A DNA stretch of 64,000 nucleotides from Dactylorhiza incarnata. Lineage: Eukaryota > Streptophyta > Magnoliopsida > Asparagales > Orchidaceae. This document shows, piece by piece, positions 45,271 through 56,278 of the stretch. The notes under the pieces were generated by a model, which worked only from the letters and a program-made list of their open reading frames with translations, made no database searches and was not told where the DNA came from. The stretch covers positions 3,833,501 to 3,897,500 of the forward strand of contig JAWHQI010000099.1 in the NCBI GenBank assembly GCA_033032865.1, written 5' to 3'. Position numbers and translations under genes: made by a program. The first letter of the stretch is position 1. Each line of letters begins with the position of its first letter.

Positions 45271-46945
45271 AAATATGTGGCTAAGGATGAAGTAGGGTTC
45301 TTCAAGAACATGGGTCTGCGAGGGGGTGGGGGAGAGCAACCCAGGCCAATTCATGGTTGTGAGACTTCAGTCCGAAGATCTCCTTCTCCAGGTCAGAGGT
45401 GCGAGCGAGGAGCTGACTGGTGGTCTCAACATCCTGCGAAAAGTAAATTAAGCATGTGGTAGAACAGCGAGAGAAGTAGGCGAATGATCAACGAACTTAC
45501 CATCCCGCACTGAACGCTGGTGATGAGGCCTTCGGAGATGTCCAGTTTCTCCTTGAGTTTCGCAATTTCCTCTGTCGCGGCCTCCAGCTCATGGTTGAGG
45601 TCCTCAGAGTCTTTTTTCTCCTTGAGGATTGCGATCTCCTTAGTCACGGTCTTCAGCTCACGCTTCAGATCCTCGGAGTTCCTCTCCACCTGGAGGTAGC
45701 ACTGACCCATCATATGGTCAAGTTCCATCGCACGGAGCTGGGCTCGCGCACACTCATATGCGAGCGTCCGATATGTTAGGCCTTCAAACTCGGTGGCATC
45801 CTCCTGGACATAAATACTGAAGGACAGGGCAAAGGTGTGGCCCCCGACTGTCTCCTGCTCCACCCAGGAGGGGAGAAGGGTTGATATGGGGGCCCTGTTC
45901 GTCTTCGGATCCCAATCCAGCAGAGCCTTGCCAGCCTCGTCTCGGTGCCTGGAGACGAGGCAGAAGTTGTGGTGGCTCGATGGGACGGGCACACTCAACG
46001 TATAGGCAACCTCGTCGGCAACCACACTGGTCCCCTCGTCTGCTGGCGGGACCGCTGAGGTATCGGCCCTTGGTAAATCCTCGAGGACCTCTTTCCCTTA
46101 GGCTGAGGGTGAGGTCTTCTTTTTCTTCTTTGGAGGTGGCAGCACGGGAAGCGATCCACGGCTCGCAGGTGCGGACCGCTTCTTAGGAGGAGGCACTAAG
46201 GTGCTGGGAAGATCCCGGCACACAGCGACAGTGGTGGTAGCGATCGCTAGGCTGGGGGAGATTGTCCCAGCCCTCGCATATGGAGGATGGAGTGGAAGGT
46301 CTCGCTCCCCTACAAGTGACATCGAACAGAGGTTAGGAAAAGGAAAAGCAGAATGCAAGGTAAGGGGTGCTGCGAGCCGAACCTGTTCCTCGCAGCACGG
46401 GGAGTAGCGAGTCGATGTTCCTTCGAAGGTAGGCGACCTCAAAGTTCTTCATCGATAAGTAGGTGAAGAGTTCCGCTTCATGGCCGCCGAGCGCTGGAGG
46501 GCGGTAGGTTGGGTCGCCACGCTGGATGGGCGAGAAGGGAACGTTGCCAAAGGGCCCCTTCATGAGCACGAACTTATGGGGATAATAGTGGCTTTTATTG
46601 ACGGTCTCACAAACCTTGGCATGCTGGCTCGCGAAATAAGCGGTCCCGTCTTTATATGCCCGGAAGGAGAAGAGCTTACGAAAGACTGGCAAGCTGAACT
46701 CAATCCGCTCCTCCCTCAGGTAGCAGGCGAAGGCTACCATGACGGCGACCGAGTTGGGGGTCATCTGACCCGGGTCACGCCGAAATGCTTTAATATCTAG
46801 AAGGTCTGCAACAAACAGTTAGATCTTACGCGGGCGCGAAGAAAGAAAAATAATAAAAGTGTGAGCAAATACCTGGCTGATCTCTAGCCAGAGGGGAAGT
46901 CGCAGACCGTCGTCGAAGTGGGCCACGGGGATCGTGTGCCAACTC
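45271..46945 (-). mobile_element. Fragment J: antisense-gene part of a Tat-lineage element
   Basis: It is similar over its whole length to 53440-55000 of element I but in the opposite orientation. Only the extra gene is present, with no LTR or pol. It lies between H's integrase remnant and H's pol end, so it probably reached H as part of a larger insertion later deleted on both sides. Confidence 0.68.
45300..46940 (-). pseudogene. Spliced gypsy-type extra gene in fragment J
   Basis: It matches the second antisense gene of I exon by exon. The exon 1 end (FDDGLRLPLWLEISQ, then GTATTTGC) is near 46870. Exon 2 begins after TTGCAG near 46805 and reads TPNSVAVMVAFACYLREER. The next exon starts GERDLPLHPPY near 46306 and is lysine-rich. 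The frame at 46025-45426 gives LLPSWVEQETVGGHTF and a coiled-coil (45700-45500). A last short exon follows near 45440. The segment LTPNS..V..AFACYLREE resembles the putative gypsy-type transposon domain (Pfam PF04195), function unknown. J keeps Tyr where I has a stop. Its N-terminus and 3' end are missing. Confidence 0.65.
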
Positions 46946-47540
46946 TTATGGCAGCTCCAGCCTATAAGACAAAGGGCTGATCCACTCCAGGATCATGTAG
47001 GGCCACATATATATATAGGAATGAGCTTCTGCTCTCTCCGCATCTGCGAGATTCCATGCACCAGATGTATTTTTAGAAAAAACTTGTCTCCCACCTAGAA
47101 GTTCACCTCACGTTGCCACACAACGTAATACCTGTCCTGTTTGCTTTGGGCTCCCAACATCCGCTCATGTTTTAACCGTATCTGAGCATCTGTGTCTCCC
47201 TCACAGGCGGATCCTCAGCATCAATGCAAGATAATGGTGTCTTGCAGTTCCTCCCATACAAGGCCTTGCAGGGAGTCATGCCAATGTTTGCCTGGTGACT
47301 ATTGTTATATGAAAAACTCGATAAAGGGTGATAGTCTTTGTAAGAGTGATAGTGCAGTGTGTAGTCATATTCGCACAAAGACTTCAGTTACCATCACTGC
47401 CCGAGGTTTATATCTTTATGGGTATCTACATGTTTCAATCCCTTGTGATCTGAAAACATTTTGTCGTGCTCTCCATATAGGTAGTGACTACATATCTTCA
47501 CTCGTAGCCCCATATCCTGACTTAGTTGGTAAGACATCAA
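46946..47540 (-). pseudogene. Integrase and RNase H remnants of element H
   Basis: The frame at 47378-47172 reads YNNSHQANIGMTP and ALYGRNCKTPL, the block after the integrase core in Ty3/gypsy. The neighbouring text aligns with 29399-29700 and 30800-30860 of F. It is heavily decayed. Confidence 0.68.
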
Positions 47541-49080
47541 GTCTACAACTATAGTTGTTATTAAGTTCCACCTCGATTACGTCCCGACATTATAGTTTCA
47601 CCTATCTAACAATTTATAAACATACGAGGTCGACACTCTTATTTGTAACAAAAATCAAGATTTATCTTTCAGGACATGCCCTTGTAATATTGATTCTTCT
47701 AATTCCAATACATCATCATCATCAATATTTCGTCTCGTGTCAAGATTAATTATGCTTCTAGAACTCATAAAATGGTCACTTATTAAAATCTAGGCTAACT
47801 CAGTGATGATTAAACTTATTTTTTGCATCAGATTCATGTGGGATCATCAATTCCAAATTCTTAAGGAGTCATATTCATAAATTTCTCGATCACCACATTG
47901 TTATATATATAGGGTGACACCAACAAATACTTTTTCCAAGCTAATTGTTCGAAAGGGCTTTGATTTATAAGAGTACATTATTCCTAACATCCCAAGGATT
48001 TGTCACGATTAATTCTCAAAATATGAATTTTCATGAAGACGATTCTATGGTCATCAAATATATGTGAATTAGTTTTCGAGCTCATCGGAGTCAAGTCCAA
48101 GTAATCTTTCATATAATTTGGATCTCCTAAACTTAAAATATCAACCACTTAATTTATATGTTGTCTTCGAGTTATTATATTCCTAAAGTCATGATACGAC
48201 AAAATTCCATTGTTTCGAAATCTTGGGTCTTTACCTCTTTACTTCTAACTCAGTCAGGTTCCGCAATCATACTGTTTCACTTGACACGACACTATCTCAA
48301 ACTAATTCACTAGTTTTCAAACACGATGTTTGTGTGTCAACCAAGTGCTTCTAAAGTCCACAAAAGTCAAAATTTTAATCGAGAATATCACAAGTAATCA
48401 TTTTAGGTTCAAAAGGAGGTGGTTCCATGACTCCACACCTCGCATGGTATCATAAGTAGATTGTTCATCAATAGAACATGCGAACCTATATCAAGTCCTA
48501 CTCCTATCTAATTTAAATCCCGCTTACACTTGCACTAACTTCACAATCATGTAATTTTTCTCTCACTACCTTATTCAATCAAATTCCACTTACGACGATT
48601 TTGTGGGGAAGAATGTCAAGGCTTTAGACTATAAAATAATCCAAGTCAGCGTACGACTTGTCCAATAAACAAAGAAATAGTTTACGCCCTTATAGTCTTG
48701 GGCTGAGTTTATTCCATCCAAACATATAGGATTTTTGTGTATGTATGTAATTCATAGGGGTATACATCCTTGTTTTGGGATTCTACTGTATAAGTTCTTA
48801 TATCAAGGTATTTAGTGATAACCTCTGGACTATTAATTTAATACATGATCATGGCCCTCTGATCTACGATTTACGTGGACTCCTCAAGGTTGATATGTGT
48901 CTAATCTGCATCTCAGTGCGATGTTAGTCCAGGGGATGGGTTTAACGCTTCAATATGCTAGAGTTGTTAGGTCATACAGGTTGGGTATATGGTTTTCTAG
49001 AGTCTAGCATTTGGTAATAATCAATCTGACAATTCGAAAATTAATTCAAAAGCTATTAGAGTACCTAAAATGATCTCCTC
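47541..49080. other. AT-rich stretch with no recognised gene
   Basis: By position it should hold H's protease and RT, but I recognise none of their motifs on either strand. It is AT-rich with many stops and could be a decayed insertion such as a solo LTR. A short similarity to 45050-45080 (AATAAACAAAGAAA) is seen near 48660. Confidence 0.5.
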
Positions 49081-49089
49081 GATGTTTTT

Positions 49090-49860
49090 CAGCTGAGTTA
49101 GATCTAGAGCATATACTTGGTCCTGAGCAGGCCTGTGAACTCCTCATCCCCGTCCTCAGCCTCGACCACGGCTTCTAGCTGGATTTATAGGTTGGGGTGG
49201 AGGGGGTTTTCTCCATCTCTCGGGGCAAAGGGTTCGTATGTGTGCCGATTGTTGGCATCGATAGCAAAGTGGTGGGGGAGGTGCCCCATATCCGTGTCTT
49301 AGTGGCTCTTGAAATCGAAGTGGTTGAGGGGTAAGTACTCCAAGTGTCCTCTGCTCCAGCCTGAAGTTCGTTCGAGGAAGTCCTCCACCTTTCTGGTGCT
49401 TTAATACTATGTCCCTCTTGCGGTGGTATCTTCTCCTACTCCCTCCACCTATCATCATTGCATCTTCTGGTCTCTTTCTTTTCACCCCAAACTGTACCAT
49501 ATGATGGTCTTGCTCTAGCTTTTTTGTTGCCTCGATGATCGTGGCCAGGCTACGGTTTGCTGCAAGGATTAAGACTTGCTGGGTTCTTAAGGCATCTAAG
49601 ATTGTTGTCCATGTCTACCCCAGATCAAATTGTAGGGATGGGGTGGAAGCCAATGGAGGGAGAACAATAACTTGGGGGAGAGGAACTAAAATCTGGGAAC
49701 TAGAGTTCGTCTTGTGTTGCATAAGGAAGGGTAGGATTTTATTAGTAGGTTGGACAAATCTCATTAGTAGTGGACAAAATTCGTGTGATTTCCCACACAG
49801 GCACACCATTTCTTCCACCGCTAGTTTGTCCACAAACTAAGCTCGAGTGGGGTGTCCCAG
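49090..49860 (-). pseudogene. Gag remnant of element H
   Basis: The frame at 49500-49156 encodes a basic segment and a CCHC knuckle (CYRCQQSAHIRTLC). Flanking text aligns with F's gag (32570-33645), including the N-terminal region at 49600-49840. It lacks most of the capsid-like domain in an open frame. Confidence 0.7.
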
Positions 49861-49913
49861 GGTTTGTGGACTTCTTTATGTAGGATCGCAAGTCGTCTTA
49901 GCAGATACCAGTT

Positions 49914-50683
49914 TGTAAGACCCCCATTTTTTCTTTTGTTATCCGGGGTCTTTTGCCCAAAACCGCCGCCTCGTGGTGACACCCCCTCACAGGAAGGTCG
50001 CAACCATAAGACGTCGATTCTGTCGGCCACTCTTTTCATCTAGGCCAAGCAACAATTCATAACAATATAAGTATGAATATTTCAAGTCCACATCACACAT
50101 TGTATATATATCAAATTTAAAAAGTTGTCTACAAGATGAGATACAAAATAGAGTATGATAAATAATACTGAATAGGGCTTAAGCCCAGTACATCATTATC
50201 CTCAATACATGGCACTCGCAGATGCAACTATAAAGCCATAACCACTCACACCAACCCATGGTAGCGTCAAGGTGCGTTGTAGTTTTCCCTCATGCCCCAT
50301 CACCATGATCTGATGCTGCCCTATGTCCATGCATTCCTGATTATTATGCCACATCCAGTTGTGAGTCAAAAAGACTAATTGGTTTCATCCACCCCTCCCC
50401 CCATGACTCCTAAGCACCGGGTGAAAGGATGGAAGTAAAAGATACATCAAAGCAGAATGAAAAGCTGGTGACAATGCTCTCACTCACAAAATATTGTACA
50501 GGTAAGGCAAGGTCTAGTTACTAGAAGTTCTACAAGCAAGTAAAAGTAAATACTAATAATTCTACTATATAAGAGTTGGAAGTAAAGAGCAATAATAAGA
50601 GCAGTAATATAAAAGCGGCACAAGTAAAGTAAACTACTACATTATCATCATAGTAGTACCTTAACTTATATGAATGCCCATAC
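49914..50683 (-). repeat. Element H 5' LTR, part left of element I
   Basis: The minus strand ends GGGGGTCTTACA at 49914, next to the decayed primer site 49901-49910. It aligns with F's LTR (33870-34650: AAAACCGCCGCCTCGTGGTG vs CAGAACCGCCGCTTTGTGAT). Interrupted at 50683 by I. Confidence 0.75.
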
Positions 50684-51436
50684 TGTTGAAACCGATTTCT
50701 CGGTCTCTCGTAGAGCTCGGGGCCCTCACCGAGATGAGGGGCGGCTAACCCTTACTGATCCCTCGAGGAGGGTAGACGGAAGATTAGGAAATTGACTAAG
50801 ACCTTAGTCGTTGCGAGGAGGTCCCTCTACTAACCCGGAAGATCGTTGAGCGCTTCCCCTCCCAAGCCAAAGCTGAGACTTGGGCACCTTGGAGAGCTCT
50901 GGAAATGCTAACCAAAGAAAGCCTAAGGAGAGGGAAGCTGAAGTGAGATCCTCTCCAAAGGTGCCCTTAAGGTCCTATTTATAGATTTTCTGATCTGGTC
51001 TGCAAATAACAGGATTCCGCCTTTAGATTTTACTATCTGCACCCCAAATGGGTCTGCTAACAGCCAAGCTCCGCTGTTTGGAGAGGCTAAGGGCAGACCA
51101 CCAAGGCTAAAATGGTAAGTTGACCCTAATGATTTATGGATAAGGGGTTGCGATGACCTTACTGTCGGAGCTCTCGCAGGCCTTCTCGCGGGTCCTATCC
51201 GTGATATCTCTTCCGGGGGATCGCCTTGCGAGAACCTTGCTGAAGGAGTTCTCGCGGGTCCTCTCGCGAATACTGCCCGCGGCGTCTCTTTTAGAGGGTC
51301 GACTCGCGAGGACCTCGCTGCCTATTTTGGTGGTCTGCCGAGGTCTCATCGGCTGGGGGCTGATCTCGGTGAGGTCTGGATCTCGCCACTCCCGTCTCGC
51401 TCGATTTCCTTACCTGGCGAATATCGGGGTTGTACA
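50684..51436 (-). repeat. Element I 3' LTR (753 bp)
   Basis: Plus-strand ends are TGTTGAAACC and GGGGTTGTACA. A minus-strand TATA box (CTATAAATAG) lies at 50975-50984. Upstream of it, at 51160-51320, are repeats of TTCTCGCGGGTCCT and TCGCGAGGACCTCGC. Confidence 0.93.
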
Positions 51437-51475
51437 CAATCCCCGCTCTTCGCGAGGACTAATGTCCTCGCGAAG
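51437..51475. promoter_or_regulatory. Polypurine tract and 28-bp perfect hairpin at the LTR/antisense-gene boundary
   Basis: The minus strand reads AAGAGCGGGGATTG (51437-51450) next to the LTR, as a polypurine tract. Overlapping it, 51448-51475 has 12-bp perfect arms (CTTCGCGAGGAC / GTCCTCGCGAAG) with a 4-nt loop. A plus-strand TATA box (CTATAAATA, 51550-51558) for the first antisense gene follows 75 bp later. Confidence 0.75.
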
Positions 51476-51624
51476 AATCGTCCAACCCCTGATATTCGAC
51501 CGCTCCTGTATGACCTGTCAGGAATCTTTGGTGGGACCCACCCCGTAGGCTATAAATATCGTCCCGAACCCCTATTGGCGCGCGCCGTTTCTTTTCTTCC
51601 CTTTCTTATTTTAGCCTCCTGGAG

Positions 51625-52794
51625 ATGCCGATCTCCGAAGAAGCAGAGGCTCGGCTGAGGGCGATGAGAGCTGGCGGGCTACCTTCCACGACCAAGGTCC
51701 CCGCCTGGATGAACCGGCTGCCCCCCGTTCAATCGCCGAAAGTCAAGAAGGCGAAGGCGGCTCGTCGCTCCGCCGACGACTCTGTGATGCTGGACTCCTC
51801 CCCGGATGATCGCCGCCCCGAGGAGGTATGAGCTACTCGAATTCACGTCGATAAATCGCTCCTCACTAATTTCTACTCGCAGGATGCTTTTGCCGAGCGA
51901 GAACATTGGAGAACCCGCTGAGAGGTCTCGCAAGATTCCACAGGCGGATCTGATCCTTGCTGGGAAAGATGTCACCGGTATGATCTTAATGTCGCATACC
52001 GTAATACTTCTGTCAACCATATATGACCTCCGTTACTCTTTTCTTACAGTCTCGCCCCTGAAGTCCCCGGCCCGCCCGTCGTCGCGGCCGCCTTCTCCGC
52101 CTCCTCCAGGTAAAATCATAGATAAGCCCGGGTTCCAGCTCCTGACGAGCGAGGAGACCGGTGGCTCCGCACCGCCAAAGATTCCCCCGACCAACAGCAC
52201 AGCTTATCCCGCCGGCCTGGGCAAATCCCTCTACCCCCACTATGGAAATGTGTTCCAGGGCCGTCCTTCGGCTTCTCGCCCCCCTCTCGGTAAGCGTTAT
52301 GGCCTCGCCAAAACCCTGCGTGATCTCGCGCTCGTCATCTAACCTTGTAAAATCTTGCAGACAATGCCGAAAATCCGCATACCGATTCCGAACTGGGCGA
52401 TGACAAGATGTCTCCCCTTCTTGACCAGGTGGAGGAATTCTTAGGGGATCCGCGAGATCCGGAGATGATGAAGCAGCGAGCCGCGGAGCTCTTGAGGAAG
52501 CATGGGCGAATGCTGATGGATCTCAACATGCAGGCGAGACGGGATAGGGAAGTCGCGGAGGATAGGCACGCGGTCCTGATGGAGGAGTGCGCGAGGCTCC
52601 GGCAAGCGAGACAGCGTGATCAGGACGAGAGCGCCACGACGCCGGAGGTGCACATAGCGAGAATGAGAGACTACGCTTACCTCATGGACCGGGAGGGTCG
52701 TTTGGCAGAGGACTATTATAATTCTAGGGTACCGCCGAGGTCAGGGTCGCGGGGTGGTGGCCGGTGGAAATGGCTCCCCCACGATTCTCGCTAG
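51625..52794 (+). CDS. Antisense extra gene 1 of element I (spliced)
   Basis: Transcribed against gag-pol from a TATA box at 51550-51558, with ATG 51625. Proposed exons are 51625-51825, 51883-51977, 52050-52289 and 52361-52794. Introns have GT-AG ends with pyrimidine-rich acceptors (CTCGCAG, CTTACAG, CTTGCAG). The last two junctions keep the frame (phase 1). Exon 1 to exon 2 does not keep the frame without an indel, which may be a mutation or a mis-set boundary. The product starts MPISEEAEARLRAMRAGG, has a basic KVKKAKAARRS patch, a Pro/Ser-rich middle, and a C-terminal helical, coiled-coil-like segment (52400-52700). I do not recognise a known domain; extra antisense ORFs are known in Tat elements. 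An alternative is that it is the 5' part of gene 2. Confidence 0.55.
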
Positions 52795-52969
52795 ACGTTA
52801 TATTGTGACTGTAATAATCGTCGTCGTCTTTGAACGGTCTCGCCACATTTTGCGACTCGCATATTCGCCACTCCTGCTGGCTGCTATTTCTTTCGACAAT
52901 TAGTATCATTACCTTTTATGGTTTCTCGCTCGCTATCAATGAATTTATTTATTTTGTTACATCGCGCTC

Positions 52970-53129
52970 GCGAGGACCCTCTGTCCTCGCTAAACGTATT
53001 CTGCAGGGATGTCGTTTGCGCTAACCCCGCGGGTTTCCCTCGCCCGCGTACGTGATGTGATGTTTTTTTGATACTCGTGCTCGTCGACGTTTGGACTTCC
53101 TCCCGCCCTTTTGCTTTGGCTATAAATAG
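52970..53129 (+). promoter_or_regulatory. Putative promoter of antisense gene 2 in element I
   Basis: A TATA box CTATAAATAG (53120-53129) lies 113 bp before ATG 53243. Upstream, 52970-52990 is an inverted repeat with 8-bp arms (GCGAGGAC / GTCCTCGC, 5-nt loop) that repeats the core of the hairpin at 51448-51475. Confidence 0.62.
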
Positions 53130-53242
53130 GTTGTCTTGACTGGGTAAACCACTGCATTTATTCTCGATCTTCTTCTTCTTCTGCTGCAGAGCTCTCGCTC
53201 TTTCTCGTTCTCGTGTTCCTTCCTTTCTCGCAGGTTTTCCAG

Positions 53243-55213
53243 ATGGGCGGCGACGCGGAGTCGGAGGGCCGGCGAAGGGTCGCGAAGGCCTTTGCCGAGC
53301 ATAGCTTTTTTACCTGCAACTTGACTGATGAGGAGTACTTCAGCGCGGTCGCTGATTACGTCACCACCCCCCCCCCCCCCCCTGTTCGACGCACGCCGCC
53401 CTAGCGAGGAAGATGTGATCAATGACCCGTTGGTCGACGAGTTGGCCATTCCTACCGCCCATTTCGCGGTCGGTTTGCGCCTTCCTTTATGGCCAGAAGG
53501 TCGCCAGGTAATAATCGTTCTCGCTTACTTCCTATTTTTTTGCCACTCGAGTCTCGCTCGCAACGCGGATTAATCCTGTTCTCGTTCCCTGTTAGGTGCT
53601 CAAGCATTATGGCGTGGTTCCCGGCCAGCTCACACCTAATGCCATGGCGGTGGTCACCGCTTTCGCCTGCTAACTCCGCGAGGAGCGAATCGAGTTCAGC
53701 CTCCCGGTCTTCCGGAACCTGTTCTCATATCGGGCCTACAAAGATGGGATAGCCTACTTCGTGGGCACGGGCCCGAAGGTGGTTGAGACCGTCAACAAGG
53801 CCCACTTCTGGGCCCAGAAGTTCGTCGTCGTCAAGCGGAACTTCAGCAACATTCCCCTCTCGCCGGTTCAACACAGCGAGACCACCTACCGGCCCACCGC
53901 CCTCGGCGGCCATGACGCCCTCCTCCATCAGTTCTTCTGCAAGAAGAACTTCGAAGTCGTCTACCTCCGCCGCAACCTAGACTCGCTGCCTCTGGTTCTC
54001 GCCGGAGAAGGTAAAAATCTCGCCTAATATCTTTGTCTCAATTCGCTAGCATATTATACTTATCCATATTATTGTTTGTTTTTAGGCGAGCGAGATCTTC
54101 CCCTTCATCCCCCCTACGCGAGCAACCGGAAAACCGACGCTACCATGGCTCTCGCTACCATGGGGGCGGAAGCTTGCCGAGGCGTCGTCGCTCCGGCCGA
54201 GCCCTCTTCTCGCAAGAGATCGGGGGCTTCCGGTATTCATGCTGCCCCTTTGAAATCGCCGCCCAAGAAGAAGAGCAAGAAGAGTGCGGCCTCGCTCACT
54301 CCGTCGAAAGGTAAGGAACCTCGCGAGACCGCCTTCGACGAGTTTGACCTCACTGGCCTCTCGGTGGGCGAGGACGAAGAGCCCTACCAGGAGGCGGTCA
54401 GGACCTCCGCCCTCCCCATCCCGGTGAACCACTACAACTTCGGGCTCGGCTAGAGGCGTCGGGACGAGACTGGTGAGCCCCTCGTCACCTGGAAGCCGGA
54501 GACCAACAGGGTGGACATTTCTTCTATACTCCCCTCCTGGGTGGAGAAGGAGACCGTCAGTGGTCATGCCTTTGACCTCGCGTTCGCCCTTTATGGTCGT
54601 GAGGATGCGGGGTCTTATAAGGATGAGACTGCGAGGACCCTTGCTTACGAGAGCGCGAGGTCCCAGCTGCGCTCCGCCGAACTCGCCCACATGACGGGGA
54701 GGCGTTGCTTACAGCTGGAGCTTCAGAATGTGGAGCTTGCGAGGGCCTACCAGGGGGTTCTTGCCGAGAACACGCAGCTGAAGGAGAATCTGCTCGCCGC
54801 GGAGGGCAGTGTGGTGAGTCATCTAGACCTCCCTCATCCTCCTTTCCCCTGGCCGTTTCACCTCTAACTGAACTTATTTGCAGGATGTCGAGGCCGCCAG
54901 GAGAGTCAACGCTCGCATCGAGAATTTGGAGGGCGAGGTGGCCGGGCTGAAGGCCCTAAACTGTGACCTCACTCGTGCCGTTGTTCCCCCCTCGCCTCGC
55001 CGTTTAAAAGAAGACCGGCGAACGCGAGATGAAGAAATCCGCGTGGGATCTATAGAGTCAGCTCGCTACATTTTTTCGGTGGCGAAGGCGATCGGCCTCT
55101 TGGCTGATAATGCGGCCGACATGACTCTGGAAGACATCATCCCGGAGCTCTTCCTCCCTCTTCCGCCCGTGAAGGATAGTGATGACGAAGAAGGATCGGC
55201 GGGTGGTTCCTGA
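53243..55213 (+). pseudogene. Antisense extra gene 2 of element I (gypsy-type transposon domain, spliced)
   Basis: Exons deduced from GT-AG junctions that keep the frame are 53243-53507, 53596-54010, 54086-54813 and 54884-55213. Exon 1 changes frame at a poly-C run (about 53367-53381), so one C too many or too few is likely. Exon 2 encodes LTPNAMAVVTAFAC followed by TAA (53671) where copy J has Tyr; the segment resembles the putative gypsy-type transposon domain (Pfam PF04195). Exon 3 starts GERDLPLHPPY, has lysine-rich PPKKKSKKS, a TAG stop at 54451, then LPSWVEKETVSGHAF and a coiled coil. Exon 4 is short and acidic at the end. The function is unknown. The gene lies antisense between the tandem array and gene 1. 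Confidence 0.72.
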
Positions 55214-55724
55214 AGCTCGCCGCTATTCCCTTCTTTTGCGCTGTAATTATGATCGGCGAGATCGCCGAAGATTGTAATCAAACTATGAACTGTGGAATGA
55301 AAATTTTGCTTTGCTCATTGTGTCTTCTCTTTCCTGTCTTGTTATTTTTACGCGTTGAATGTCTCGCTCTCGCTTATCTCGATATCCGCCTTCGCGGAGG
55401 CTATTCTCGCGTTGGTTGTTCTCGCGTCACGCGTTGTTGAATAGATAGATATAGGATACTTTGGTTGCTCGGCCCTTTCATTGTTTCTTAGGATTACTAC
55501 CCTTTGGGTTATGCGTATTTCTTCCTAGGTTTCGCAAGGCGTTTTTCTTCTTGGCGAGGGCTCGCCTCTTACCCGGTGTCGGCAATCTTTCTGCAGAGGA
55601 CCAGTTGTCCGGGATCGTGTAAGATTGATTCTCGCCACTCGCCTGTCGTCGTGCAAAATTTCTCTTTGCCGAACGGACAGGTCCGCCGAGCAAGACGGAG
55701 TATTCTAGCATAAAGACCTCATCC
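55214..55724. other. Spacer between antisense gene 2 and the tandem array
   Basis: Noncoding as far as I can see. The first 150 bp probably hold the 3' untranslated region of gene 2. TCGCG-rich words continue to about 55440. Confidence 0.5.
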
Positions 55725-56229
55725 TTGCCAGCCTCTCCAGAGATCAACCTGAACCCCCCGTCTAGTGAGAGCCCGGGAGAGGAATCGATCTGGGGCATTC
55801 CAGCACCACCACCTGTTACCTTGCCAGCCCCTCCAGAGATCAACCTGAACCCCCCGTCTAGTGAGAGCCCGGGAGCGGAATCGATCTGGGGCATTCCAGC
55901 ACCACCACCTGTTACCTTGCCAGCCCATCCAGAGATCAACCTGAACCCCCCGTCTAGTGAGAGACTGGAAGCGGAATTGATCTGGGGCATTCCAGCACCA
56001 ACACTTGTTACCTTGCCAGCCACTCCAGAGATCAACCTGAACCCCCCGTCTAGTGAGAGCCCGGGAGCGGAATCGATCTGGGGCATTCCAGCACCAACAC
56101 TTGTTATCTTGCCAGCCTCTCCAGAGATCAACCTGAACCCCACGTCTAATGAGAGCCCGGGAGCGGAATCGATCTGGGGCATTCCAGCGCCAACATATCC
56201 AACCTCGCCAGCCTCTCCAGAGATCAACC

Positions 56230-56278
<49 letters not shown>

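Noticed and set aside
45277..45462. Plus-strand ORF in fragment J
   Set aside because: Shadow of the minus-strand last exon of the gypsy-type gene.
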